Made by a program: the position numbers and the translations under genes
Assembly: GCA_031772625.1 (NCBI GenBank)
Contig: CM062815.1
Span: forward strand, 602,690,505 to 602,754,504
Origin: Pinus tabuliformis
Taxonomy: Eukaryota > Streptophyta > Pinopsida > Pinales > Pinaceae
Reading direction: 5' to 3'
Length of the DNA stretch: 64,000 nt
In this document: one piece after another, positions 1 to 11,589 of the stretch
Numbering within the stretch: position 1 is the first letter of the stretch
Layout of the letters: each line of letters opens with the position of its first letter
The notes under the pieces: model-generated
Database searches by the model: none
What the model was told of the DNA's origin: nothing
What the model saw: the letters and a program-made list of their open reading frames with translations, nothing else

Positions 1-98
1 GGGTCATAGAGTAGGAGAAGGCTCTGCAGTTGAGTGCGCAGAGGCCTAGTAGTTCGAAGCTGAGTGCACGGACCCCTGCAGCTAAGTGCGAAGGGCAG
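1..98. other. Left flank of element I
   Basis: Short flank, richer in G and C than most of the window, with the short phrase AGTGCG or a close variant recurring several times. It is continuous with the sequence from 9560 onward once element I is removed, because the 5-bp target duplication GGCAG lies at 94-98 and 9555-9559. No gene is seen. Confidence 0.6.
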
Positions 99-1139
99 TG
101 TTATAGACATTTTTGGGCCCTACAACCCCAAGCATGAAATGTACATAAACCAAGGGCTCCTAAATCCCTAAAAGTGTTGTTCTAACCCCTAAAGGAACAA
201 GGTCAACAGATTACAGCTTCTCCCAGAAGTTCTCCATGAGAAACTACTCAGAATTGGTCAAAACAAGATCATTGTAGCTGCTCCACTGGCTAAGTGCGTT
301 GCATCTCACCTAAATACACTGTGAGGGTGCGTTGCATTTCAAAAGTCCCTTCTGTGGGGTGCGATGGGCAAGAAATGACAAATGGCAGTGTCATTCCGCG
401 AGGTGGAGAGGCAATGGAAGCTTCCAGAATCTCCTCCTGTGACACTTGCCTCATTGAATTCGACCAAGGATGAGTAAGAGGCCCTCAGTCTCCAAGTGGA
501 AGCAAGAACTGTTAGAGAGAAGACACTAATCAAATCACAAGCTGACTCATCCCCCTTACAGATATCTATATATGGATCCCTCATCCCAGAGATCCAGAGG
601 CTGGAATTTTGCATATTGTAAGGAATTGGTGTAGGTTTCTTGAGACAAACATCAGATTGTTGGGTGATCTAAGCTTTGTTTGAGGTGAAGAGGGGCTTCT
701 TTGCTGGGAGGTTGATGCTGGGTCAGAACAACTGGTTGTAACTCCTCTTGGCTCTTTTCTTATTTGTCAATAAAAGCTATTCGAGTTTTCCTCCATGTTT
801 TTGTGTCATTGATGCTTGTTACATTTGTATGGTCAATTTACATCTGATCCTAGATTGTTTATGATTATAGATCCATGTCTTTGTATAGTGCTATGCTTCT
901 ATGATCTTACAGGTACTTTGTGAAGCTGGGCGTGCAAGGGAGCAGGTAGCTAAAAACTATCAAAGAAGAGAGGGATCAAATCAGGAGATTAGCGCAAGAC
1001 AGAGGTTGGTCTTTCTGTTCCTCTCTATCTATAATTCATAAAGGAAAAACGAAAGTAGCTTTTCTCTATTTGTTTCTAAGGCAGCTGTCACACCTTAGTG
1101 GGATAGAGCAGTTCTATATAGACACTTTTCCCTGTAACA
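99..1139 (+). repeat. Element I 5' LTR
   Basis: Long terminal repeat starting TGTTATAGAC and ending CTGTAACA. A TATA-like stretch lies near 568-577 and an AATAAA polyadenylation-type signal at 769-774, placing the U3/R/U5 boundaries roughly between and after them. It pairs with 8516-9554 along its whole length. Confidence 0.92.
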
Positions 1140-1142
1140 AAA

Positions 1143-1160
1143 TGGCGACTCCACTGGGGA
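1143..1160 (+). promoter_or_regulatory. Element I primer binding site
   Basis: The sequence TGGCGACTCCACTGGGGA begins 3 nt after the 5' LTR. It starts with TGG, as primer sites complementary to a tRNA CCA end do, and resembles the tRNA-Arg type described for Ogre elements. The tRNA identity is recalled family knowledge and was not checked by alignment. Confidence 0.7.
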
Positions 1161-2914
1161 TAAATTAGTTTGTTTGTTTATCATTCTTTGTTGTCTATTT
1201 CATAAACTTATAGGTAGCATTCGAACTGCATTTGCCATAGCAAATGCAAAGTAGATAACTGCTACTTCAGTCCATCTACTGGATCTGTTTATGATTTAAA
1301 CAACTGATTCACAAACTCTCTGATTGCCCTTGTGATAGCTCTTAGATCCTCCTTAGATCTACCCCTGATTGTTGCATTACTGATTGCTTTTTTCTCGGCC
1401 AAAACCCAAGAACTGAACTGCAAACTGTGACCCAAAACCCGGACAGAGTCTCGTTTCTGGCCCAGCGCAGGTACTGTTCAGAGATTCTGAACTTCAGCGC
1501 ACTTCCCGAGTGGCCAAGCTACGCTGCATTTCAGATTCTCTGTGTTACAGGTGCGCTGATCAGACTAGCTCTGTGCAGTTGTGGCTCCTGTGATTCATTT
1601 TTTCCAGTTCTATTCTTGAATTTTGCTGCCTGTGATTAGTATATGTCTGTTTGAAACCCCTTTTCCTTGCTGTTATTCCACCTCCTTTGTACAAAAGAAC
1701 TGCAGATGTTTTTGTGTGTTTATTGAGTCATTTACAATTCTCCTTTGCAAAAGTAGCATAATCGTACTGTCGTCCTTGGATTTGAAACTGTCGCAAGTGT
1801 CGATTTCAATCGTAGGAAAGAGTTGGATTGCTGTTGATGGTCGATTATCCTGTTACTATTGCTTTTGGTCTAAATTTGTAATTTTCTAGTGTCTAGAACA
1901 AGTATTCATTTCAAAATCGTAAGGTGTTGTGATCGTCTCCATTTTTTGATTTCGAAAAGAAACTTGTTGATATTTGTCGCTTGAAAAGAAATTCAGATTT
2001 GTGCATCAACTTTCTTTTTAGCATTCATATACTAAGAAAGTCGAAAAAAAATACATGCATGTGCATTTACATATAGACAGTCTGATTGGCTTGATTTAGG
2101 CAAGTGCATTTAGAGTGTGCTCTTTGCTCTTTGTGAAAGAATTATGTCTTTCTTTCCTTAGTAGCTAGGATTTTCATTGCACAAAGAAGATAAAAAGTTT
2201 GTTTATCATCTTAGATTGCATTGTAGGAATTACATCTACATCTCGTGGTGAACCTGAAAGGCAAACTTCATAAACAAGATCAACTTAAAATAAATTCAAT
2301 GAATCTAACAACGCTTTGGAACTTAACGCACAACATTTAGAAGTCTAGGCTAGAGATGTATTTCGGCGTCGTAAAGCCTGGTAACTGTTGTTCTCACTCA
2401 TGGTTGGGTGATTCCTCCACTTTGAGACGATAAGTGCCAGTATGGACTTGTGCTCCCACGCACCGTCGAGTATATTTTGGGAGACCCCAATAGGCTTAAT
2501 CCTTTATCCATAGGAAGTCGTGTCTGCCGCCCTATCGATCGCAATGCACTAAACATAGCATTCGGGAAGATTGACTGCTGTACCATAAAAAGTATTCTGC
2601 AGTTTTTCGATTGGTTTGGTAATCCCTCTACCTAGATTTCCAGAGCAGTCCCTTTCGTTCCTTTTCAGACTCTTTAACGAAAAAGGTCCATCTGAGCACT
2701 TGTCACTTCAGGCTCATTAAAAATCGAAGGCGACTAGAGTCATCTTTTGTTTTTTCTCGACTCTTTAAAATTGAAAAAACAAGTTGTGTCAAAGCGTCTA
2801 AAATTTATTTTAAACGAAATAATCATCACCTTTCCCTCGTTGGTCTTCGAAGTTAGTCTCCCTTCATCGCAAGTTCTTGTAGAATCGCTAGAAAATATTG
2901 TGGATAGACTAGAT
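1161..2914 (+). other. Element I 5' leader, noncoding
   Basis: About 1.75 kb between primer site and the chosen gag start. Open frames here are short and show no retroviral motif. Near the gag start are two inverted repeats, 2660-2686 (CCTTTTC with GAAAAAGG) and 2749-2780 (GTTTTTTC with GAAAAAAC). Each encloses a loop containing GACTCTTTAA, and similar hairpins recur in the 3' noncoding part of the element. Confidence 0.6.
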
Positions 2915-5236
2915 ATGTCTGAACAACCGTCAACATCCAGGACTGTGTCTTCCGACACAGTAGTGGCAGAGCCTCCTGCTGCTAATCCAACGATGTTCAA
3001 TGGTATACCATCTGTCCCAGCAAGTTATCAACAACAAGCCGGAGTCCAATCAGGGACTGTTTCGATGACATGGTCGGTTCCTATTTCTTCGTCCGGATTA
3101 TCATCTGGTATTTCTTATGTTGAAACTCAACAAATTGATCCAATGTGTCTTCAAAGGCCAATTTACCCTTTAAGTACTAGATTGCCACCATATGGAGGGC
3201 AATATGCTTTTTCATTGTTCCCTCCTGGAGAACAACCATATGGGAGTTTACAACAAAGTTCAGGTCAAACTGGAATTACATCCAGCGGTTGGGTACCAAT
3301 ACTGCCTCAACAACCAAGGGTTGTATATTCAATGCAACCAATCAACCCTGTGTCGAATATTCCCACTATACCTGCTATGGTGACTGCGTCGCAAGTACAA
3401 GCGCTACCTATTGTATGTCAACCCCAAGTTTCTCAGGTTGCAATACAACAGCCTCTTGTCTCAACGACTCAATCACAACCTCAGGTTAGTGCCTCCTTAT
3501 CTGGAGCGACTCAGACTCAAACATGTACTATGACTCCTCATCTTGGTCAATCATCCAGTATTGGGCAACAGCAAATGGTCCAACAACCATGGCTGGTTCA
3601 ATCTCAACAACCACAATTCCAGCAATCATATCAAGGACCTGAGCAACAAGTCTTTGTAAGTAATGGGCAACCACATTTCCAAAGCGATTATCAACAACCA
3701 TATTATAATGGTTATGCCCATCAACCTTGTCAAAGTTGCCAGCATCAAATACATTATGCTGGTATGCAAAGACCCACTACTCAGGCGATTCCATCTTATC
3801 TTGGGTATGCTTCGCCTAACCTGAATCAACAGTTTCCCTTTGTAGCAACTCTAAAATTACCGGATCTAAACCGGCTGACGAATGATCCAATTGCTTATGT
3901 CCCTTGGTGGCCAGCGATTCCGCATAAACTTCCGTCAGATATTCCTAAATTTAATGGAAATCTGAGTGAAGACCCGTTGAATCATGTGATGACATTTCAT
4001 CTGTGGTGTTCATCAAACACCCTAAACGATGATTCGATTAGGCTTCGCCTTTTCTAGAGGACGTTAACTGGTCCGGCAGCAAAATGGTATATCGAGTTAC
4101 CCAGAGCTTCATTTGACAACTTCAGTACCCTAGCCACAACCTTTTTAACCCATTTTCATTTTCCAATAAGGTACGAAACGGGAACCGAACTTCTTACCAA
4201 CTTCAAACAAACGACGGCCACTCACATATCTGATCATATACATGAGTGGTGACGTCGTCGTAGAATGGTGAAAACGTATGTTCTCGATCAACTTTTAGCT
4301 AAATGGTTTATTAAGTCATTATTGCCTTCCATCACGGAAGATGTGAAAAAAGGGGGGGTCATCACAGAAGAGCAAGTTATCGCTCGTGTGCAATATTTGG
4401 ACTTGATTTACACTCAGTCCGGCACACTCTACGATAAAATACTTGACGCTCCTAGACCGGAATTCTCAGTTCCTCCTCCTCCTAAATCAAACAATGACCC
4501 TCATGCCGGCGATGGCGTGATTGGTGCAACAGACACGAAATCAACAAAGGCTACATCTAAAAAGGCCCGTAAGATTTCTAGTCAAAATGCAAATGAAGAA
4601 CTTCTTGCCTCGGAAGTAATTGCCGTGTCGACCGACAAGGGCAAACAACTGAAGCAACCAGGGGGCAAGAAGAAAAAGAAAGGGAGAAGAAAGAAGCAGG
4701 ATGAGGCATCTCCTGAAAAACCTTCTGCAAACCCTTCTGGGCAAAGGAAACCCCCTGCGGGGTGTCACATATGCGATGAAGATCATTGGACCGCAAGTTG
4801 TCCACACAGAGCTGAGGTTAAAAAATTCTTCAAGAATTCAAAAACCTTCGCAGTGTTAACTGATCCGTTTCCAAATCCAGGAACAAATCTGGTTGAAAGT
4901 GGAAATGCTTCCTCGTCTCAAGTACTAATGTTGTCGGTTTCAAAACAGCTAAATGATGCGTTGATATCGACAAGGAACAAAGATTATGGGAATCCACAGC
5001 TGTCGAACAACAAGGATAAAGATCAACCTAGTAGTTCGACAACAACTTCAACAGAAGTTGCACCACCCATCATTCCTGAATTGACAATAAAACCGCCAAA
5101 TGGAGTAGTACACAAGTCGACGTTTAATCCCCGCGCTAGAGCGGCACAGCATTATAATATAGTGGAAGATTTGGCCCAATCGCAATCCGCTATGTCGACT
5201 CTTGAAGTACTGCAGAATTGCCCATCCCAAAGGTAG
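2915..5236 (+). pseudogene. Element I gag region
   Basis: Capsid-type gag of a Ty3/gypsy element. The start at 2915 (MSEQPSTSRT) is preferred over an upstream ATG because the upstream part overlaps a leader hairpin. Roughly 300 residues rich in Gln, Pro, Ser and Thr lead into a gag core opening with a KLPSDIPKFNGN-type motif near 3930-3960, the usual entry to the plant gag domain. The later part has a Lys-rich stretch near 4660-4700 and a zinc-knuckle-like CHIC...H....C motif near 4766-4800. This region is broken and is best read as a fossil. The known role is packaging element RNA in cytoplasmic particles. Confidence 0.75.
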
Positions 5237-5379
5237 GCTTTATTATCAGCCATTGGTGGGATTGACCCAAAGGATTCCAATCTTGTATCCTTCGATCATA
5301 AAGGATACGATCCTCAATTACCAGCTCAACTAACTTTCCTTGTTCAAGTGAAAGCCCTCAACAAAACTGTTCATCGAAC

Positions 5380-5720
5380 AATTATTGATGAAGGGGCATC
5401 TACATGCATTATGTCGATGAGTTGCTAGAAAACTTTAGGATCTCCAACCTTGTCGCGATCTTTGACGACATTAAAAGCATTCGACGGAAGGACATATACC
5501 CCATATGGTATTCTAAGTAACTTGAAAGTCGAACTAGGAGGTAAAAAAGTAGAAATAGATGTTGAAGTAATCGACGGAAACCTCGATTACAACATTCTAC
5601 TGGGAAGGCCCTGGATATATGCCATGGCCGCAGTTGTGTCAACCTACTTCAGGAAGATTGCATTTCCCTTTCAAGGAGGAATTACAATCGTCGACCAACA
5701 AACATTTCTCCCCAACAGTT
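5380..5720 (+). pseudogene. Element I protease region
   Basis: Retropepsin-like region. An aspartic active-site-like motif (DEGAS) is readable near 5390-5402. The following segment carries the hydrophobic YNILLGRPWIY motif near 5590-5620, typical of the second half of plant gypsy proteases. The predicted role is cleavage of the element polyprotein. No reverse transcriptase follows, so the known gag-pol order ends here. The region is broken. Confidence 0.7.
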
Positions 5721-5959
5721 CACAAGTTACGGGAAGCATCCCAATGATCCATGAAAGCAATCATTCGCTTCAAAACATCGGAGTAGGTCTCCTAAAAGAC
5801 CCTGCCTTAATGGGTACTTTTGCCCTACCACCTCTGAGTAATTTGGCGGAAGTAGCCACAGTGGAAACCTGCAATATGAAATCTTCTATATCTAATGGAT
5901 TCGGAAGATTCCTAAACATTTTGTCAGCATGGATCATCGCCATTATAGAAATATTGTAG

Positions 5960-8503
5960 CAATCAATTTTCTTGGCTTGGGGGTCAAATCAACGCTCATC
6001 GAGTGTTTGGATAGATAGATCTAAGGAATATGGCACCTCTTCAGATCCTTGGTCGCATGTACATTCTACAGATGAAGGAATCATTCAATCAATGATGATA
6101 GGAGAGGCACCATGGGAAGATTACCACCATCGCTCCCATCTTCCAGACTACCACGAAGATTATTCCAGCAACCTTAATCGTCCATCAGTTTTTGATTTTC
6201 TATCAAATACTGTAAATACGGTGGATTTCGAGGATGGTTCTTATCTCGTGCCAACCTCATTAAAAAATTAAACGAGGAGTCATGAGGATAGTTCTTTTAC
6301 TGTGTCAACCTCATTAAAAAATGAAATGACTCCCTTTCCAAATCGAGTCTTTGATTACGATCTCGTAAAATCAAAGTCGAGTCTTTCGAAGATCTCGAAG
6401 GTAAACCTTCATTCCAACCACCGAGTTGAATGCAATGAAGCTTGGGGGGCATGCACCTCGATTTGCGTTATTATGCTGGGGGCATGCAAACTTATCACGA
6501 GCAGTGTTACTGCAGGGTTCAAGCTCGTTAAAAAATAAACCCACCTCGAGCAGTGTTACCGCAAGGTTCAAGCTCGTTAAAAAATAAACCCGCATCGAGC
6601 AGTTTTAGCACATAGTTCAAGCTCGTTAAAAAATAAACATAAGACATGAGCAAATTTTTCCCCCTACGTTTAAGCTCATTAAAAAATGAACTATTCCCTG
6701 GTAAATAACCATCGTGAATGTAATACTTCAGCCGTTAAAGCCTTGGTCGTGTTTGCACTGTCACCTCCACTTTTTCATTGGCCGATCACTCACCTCCATT
6801 TGATTGTTTACCCATTTTGAGGAACAGCTACGAAGAGTGATTTCACTAGCCATCCTTGTGACACTGCCATGATTGGAAAATTCCAAACCTTACCTGGAAT
6901 CAGCTGCTACCCGTTTTATCACTCGTTCCTCAAAAGACGAGTCTCCTTTAAGCTCTTTTCAACTGACTCGTAAAATATGAAAAGATTGCCGAGCCATTGG
7001 CCTCTCCAGCTCGTTAAAGGGACAGGAAGTGCTATCCCTCCTCTAGATTTTAATCTTTTTGGACCTGAGGGATTATTACACAAAAAGATCGAGCGCTTGT
7101 TTTGTTCGGCTCGTTAAAAGTATCGAAAATTCATCCCTTCTGTATTGTTTTATACTTTTTCGGACTTAAGGGATTAGATGACGAAAAAGGAATTTTGGAG
7201 TTACCTTTATGTCCCTTTTCAGACTCTCTAAAATTGAAAAGGACCGAGTTATCTTTGTAGTTAAACTCGTTAAAAAGATTAATAGCGACAAACTTCTCTA
7301 TAGACGAGAATGAGTTTCACTGTCGCTAGGCTCGTTAAAACATAGCGATGGGTTTGCCCAAAGGGCAAATTATAGAACAAGCATATGTTTTCCTCCTCAA
7401 GCTTGACAAAAATAAAGAGGTACTGGTCAGCAATGACTGGGGAAAAATTGGGAAGGAAACTCAAAGAAACTTTGTTGGTAGCAAGTCACTCTTGAACATG
7501 ACACTTCCACTCCGTGTCCGAGTCGGGTTGGGTTGTTTCATTCACCAGTCACATCACCATGGTCATGCCATACCATCCACATTTGGGGTTAATGCTACCG
7601 ATCCATCACATCAGTGTCGCCGATATGTTCAAGAGAAGTCATTCATAGAATTCACCTGTGTCTCACCCACTACCATACATTATACTCCATTCTTTCATGA
7701 CCGCCACCCTGAACCTTATATCACCAGATCATTTTCACCTCCATTAAAATCATTTGCTCCATTCCGTGTCATTGATGTGGGATTCATTAAGGCCTTCCTG
7801 TGACGGATCACTTCTTGTCGACATCAGCTCATTATCCAAGAAGTTGATCTAGGAACAACCCATTCAGTACTTTGAAGCTTGCATGCCTCAATGGCAAGTT
7901 TCTCACTTCCGGTGACAGGTTTACATCAATGGCCTTCGACCGAAAGATTTTGCGTGGTGTTCGATGCCAAGTCCTTTATTCACACCATGTGAATTGTACT
8001 GCAGTACCTTGAGGGTCATTATCATTATCGGTGATTCCTCTCGCACTTGTTAACAGTTTACATCATTGACTGGTAATCAAGCGATGTCTTTCCATGTTCG
8101 ACTTCAGAACATTTCTCACATGGATCGACTTGTACTTCGAGTGAAGATCGAACGAGATTGAAGACCCCGGATCTAGTTTCATCCATCTGGGCTACGATAT
8201 ATATTCAGGGAAATAAAGACATTAAATGTACATCATTGCCGCACAGATAATCATCCACTCAAAAGGATGATGGCTCTATCAGAATCATCAGTCTATACTC
8301 AGACGATTGTCTGTCCTATGTACATGAAAATGAATTTATAAAGCTGAGCATGGGAATGCCCACCTCAGCTAGATCATGAAAATAGTATGAAGATAATGTA
8401 TTGTATTGTATCTTATTACAGGGCTCCTCCCAGCATTGAAAGAACTTCGGATCCTCATAATAAAGCATTTCACCCGACACCAAAAGATTAACAGCCTCAT
8501 ACT
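5960..8503 (+). other. Element I 3' noncoding half with hairpin series
   Basis: About 2.5 kb from the protease remnant to the polypurine tract. Open frames are short and show no polymerase or integrase motif. The phrase CTCGTTAAA or a close variant recurs about ten times between 6240 and 7345, commonly as the right arm of a CGAGC...GCTCG inverted repeat. Additional hairpins lie at 7053-7089, 7155-7189 and 7211-7244. The rest, 7350-8500, is unremarkable. What the series does is unknown. Confidence 0.65.
6498..6640 (+). repeat. 49-bp tandem repeat in element I
   Basis: Three consecutive units start at about 6498, 6547 and 6596. Each begins CGAGCAGT, passes through a variable middle and ends GCTCGTTAAAAAATAAAC. 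The ends of each unit are inverted repeats (CGAGC and GCTCG), so each transcript unit could fold as a short stem. Confidence 0.85.
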
Positions 8504-8515
8504 TTAGGGGGCAAC
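8504..8515 (+). promoter_or_regulatory. Element I polypurine tract
   Basis: A run containing AGGGGGCAAC lies immediately before the 3' LTR, where plus-strand DNA synthesis is primed in this family. Confidence 0.75.
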
Positions 8516-9554
8516 TGTTACAGAAATTTTTGGGCCCTACAACCCCAAGCATGAAATTTCCATAAACCAAGGGCTCCTAAGTCCCTAAAAGTGTTGTTCT
8601 AACCCCTAAAGGAACAAGGTCAACAGATTACAGCTTCTCCCAGAAGTTCTCCATGAGAAACTACTCAGAATTGGTCAAAACAGGATCATTGCAGCTGCTC
8701 CACTGGCTAAGTGCGTTGCATCTCACCTAAATACACTGTGAGGGTGCGTTGCATTTCAAAAGTCCCTTCTGTGGGGTGCGATGGGAGAGAAATGACAAAT
8801 GGCAGTGTCATTCCGCGAGGTGGAGAGGCAATGGAAGCTTCCAGAATCTTCTCCTGTGACACTTGCCTCACTGAATTCAACCAAGGATGAGTAAGAGGCC
8901 CTCAGTCTCCAAGTGGAAGCAAGAACTATCAGAGAGAAGACACTAATCATCACAAGCTGACTCATCCCCCTTACAGATATCTATATATGGATCCCTCATC
9001 CCAGAGATCCAAAGGCTGGAATTTTGCATATTGTAAGGAATTGCTGTTGGTTTCTTGAGACAAACATCAGATTGTTGGGTGATCTAAGCTTTGTTTGAGG
9101 TGAAGAGGGGCTTCTTTGCTAGGAGGTTGATGCTGGGTCAGAACAACTGGTTGTAACTCCTCTTGGCTCTTTTCTTATTTATCAATAAAAGCTATTCGAG
9201 TTTTCCTCCATGTTTTTGTGTCATTGATGCTTGTTACATTTGTATGGTCAATTTACATCTGATCCTAGATTGTTTATGATTATAGATCCATGTCTTTGTA
9301 TAGTGCTATGCTTCTATGATATTACAGGTACTTTGTGAAGCTGGGCGTGCAAGGGAGCAGGTAGCTGAAGACTATCAAAGAAGAGAGGGATCAAATCAGG
9401 AGATTAGCGCAAGACAGAGGTTGGTCTTTCTGTTCCTCTCTATCTATAATTCATAAAGGAAAAATGAAAGTAGCTTTTCTCTATTTGTTTCTAAGGCAGC
9501 TGCCACACCTTAGTGGGATAGATCAATTCTATATAGACACTTTTCCCTGTAACA
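8516..9554 (+). repeat. Element I 3' LTR
   Basis: Long terminal repeat starting TGTTACAGAA and ending CTGTAACA, followed by the target duplication GGCAG at 9555-9559. By eye it differs from the 5' LTR at roughly 2-3% of positions, plus a very short indel. Confidence 0.92.
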
Positions 9555-9559
9555 GGCAG

Positions 9560-11589
9560 GTTGAGTCTGTACCCAATTGAAGCATTAATAAAGAGAAGTT
9601 TTACATCAATTCTATGTATCTTTTACTTTTTTTGCATTGAATGTATTGGGTATAATTTCCATTTTTGTTGTTTATATGATGCACGAACTTATATGAATGT
9701 GTTGATAAAGAAAATGTAAGATAAATTATCTATTTACCCGAAGATAACTAACTGTTATAAGAAGATAAGTAAGATCCGCGGTGTAACTTGGGGAAATAGC
9801 ATAGATCGCTGCTTAAGTAACACGAAAGCACCTCATCCCCTGGCTAAGGCTACGCAAAGGCGAGTATAATAGAGCGTAAAGGCTTCGTAGGTTAGGATAG
9901 TGCACGAAGTAACCTGCGCGAAGGTATTCATAGTTGTACTAAACTGACCCCTTAGACATCTCAAGGGTGCAGAAACTTGGTTCTAGTATTCCCCCATATT
10001 GCTTTGGGTGAGACCTCAATCCGCGTTCCGCGGGCTGTTACCAAAAGGGCCAATAGTACAAGGATTTGTTTGGCTAAATAACTCTAAACCTGGGTTAGGC
10101 CCCATCAAGCCAACAAGTCTACTAAAATCTTTGGCCTGAAATGTCTTCTAGCTTCTTGCATATCATTATAATCATAGAGAAAAGGAAAACCTGAATATTT
10201 CATTTATTATATTAATGTATTATCTAGAATTCAGATGAAGGATCACAATGGTGTGCCAAAATTTTAATGAAAATCATCTATCTATATAGATATCCCTTCT
10301 CTATGATATTGCAACATTTGCAATATCTACAACATCTACTCTGCATAGGAATATATCAATGCAACCCTAATGAACCACACATAAGATCATGCACATGACT
10401 ATTTTCTCTAAATGGAAAATTGTTAGGGAAACAAAATTTCTTATCATCTATATATTTTCTTGGTAATGAGACCTGAGGTACCCCTATGAAGGTATCCATT
10501 GTTTCCATTTGAATTGGAGCAATAAAAACTAAAAATACACAAATTGTTGAAGCTAAAGCTTTCTCCAAATGTAATCCAAAGTAAAACACAAATATATCCT
10601 TCATATTTAGTTTCTAACATTGGTTTCCATTGATAAAAATATCCTAAGAATTTCTCTGGGTAATAATATAGTGTTTTCTTAACTTAATATATGTTTGATC
10701 TACATTAAAGGCCCTACCATGTTCATATTCCTCTCCTTTTGAATATTCTACTGGTGTTAGATCTTCCCACATCTTAAGCCTTGGGATGTGAGGTAGTGTA
10801 CAATAGAACTGATATTAAAGATATTGAATTTCATGTTCCTTTCCCAAGTATAACATTTTCTAAAGCCATTGATCACTATGGATTTGAAAAACTAAACCTA
10901 CACTTCAAAATAGAGTTAGTATTTTTTCTGAAGTTTGAATCATGTTTTTTCCTTGCTGATCAGGTCCCTTTCAAAATTCTCATAACGAGCACCTCATTTC
11001 TTGTATAATTGACCTCATTGTGATGTGTGATCAAAAAGGGAATATAGAGACCACTTGTGAATTGTGTGATCACATTTTAGCATCAATTAACAAGCCTATG
11101 CCAAACATGAGTCTCTGACAGGGGGAAAACTCTTACAGGACCATATAATAAAATTTGGATCTCAACATGATGCTTCTGAAGGAAACAATCTTATTAGAGC
11201 ATGTATCTCAAATTTTGGTTTATGAAGTATGTTATAAATGTGTTTGACATAATTCCTCAATGACATAGCCTATACTGAGCCTACATGGGTTAGCGATAGA
11301 GCACATAAATGAAATTTGCAGTGTAATCCTTCAAACTACTTGAAAAAGTACCTCAATCAGGTGTGATTCTTGGACTTATCTAATATTAGAAGAAGGGAAT
11401 GATATATTTGACAATATATTTGATTGAGATATTACATAGTTGCAGGACGCTAAGTCTTTGGGCCTAAGCAACCATGAGCAACCAAAAATCAAAGCTCCTA
11501 GAACCCATAAATTTCCTAGTGGGTAACCACTTGGGTCTACAAATTGTTTGAGAAAACTCCTAGGTGATTCATTTTTGGAAATTCTAGCT
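9560..11589. other. Unassigned sequence; possible retroelement remnant at 9560-10150
   Basis: The first 600 bases contain an AATAAA-type signal near 9590 and a compositionally distinct stretch at about 9770-10080, richer in G and C, that reads like noncoding retroelement sequence, but no pair was found in the window. From 10150 to 11589 the DNA is AT-rich, with only short open frames lacking recognised motifs. Confidence 0.4.

Larger units (their letters stand above)
99..9554 (+). mobile_element. Element I: Ty3/gypsy, Tat/Ogre-like, gag-protease only
   Basis: LTR retrotransposon of about 9.46 kb. Two LTRs of about 1.04 kb begin TGTTA and end TAACA, and an exact 5-bp target duplication GGCAG flanks the element. 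The primer site resembles the tRNA-Arg type known from Ogre elements. The interior holds a long leader, a gag region with a glutamine-rich N-terminal half, a zinc-knuckle-like motif and a retropepsin-like region, then about 2.5 kb of noncoding sequence. No reverse transcriptase, RNase H or integrase was recognised, so it was probably mobilised in trans. LTRs differ at roughly 27 of 1,040 positions by eye, making it the youngest insertion here. The coding part looks broken, with a few breaks. Tat/Ogre placement rests on primer site, gag and protease style. Confidence 0.85.

Noticed and set aside
339-614. Minus-strand frame repeated at 8756-8965
   Set aside because: It occurs in both LTRs of I only because the LTRs are copies. 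There is no sign of coding constraint.
1427-1889. Two short plus-strand frames in the element I leader as an extra upstream gene
   Set aside because: Ogre elements can have an upstream gene, but these frames are short and Cys/Phe/Ser-rich, and show no motif.
6498-6640. 49-bp repeats as a CRISPR array
   Set aside because: The units are directly adjacent without unique spacers, lie in a plant retroelement, and have no cas genes nearby.
5960-8503. Search for RT or integrase remnants in the second half of element I
   Set aside because: No DD-type polymerase block, HHCC finger or integrase core phrase was seen in any frame by eye. A profile search would be more sensitive.
9770-10080. GC-richer stretch as a tRNA or rRNA gene
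   Set aside because: No cloverleaf arms, box A/B promoter pair or conserved rRNA phrases could be placed.
10356-10604. Hydrophobic minus-strand frame as a small membrane protein
   Set aside because: One hydrophobic stretch in AT-rich DNA is weak evidence. No family match or promoter was seen.
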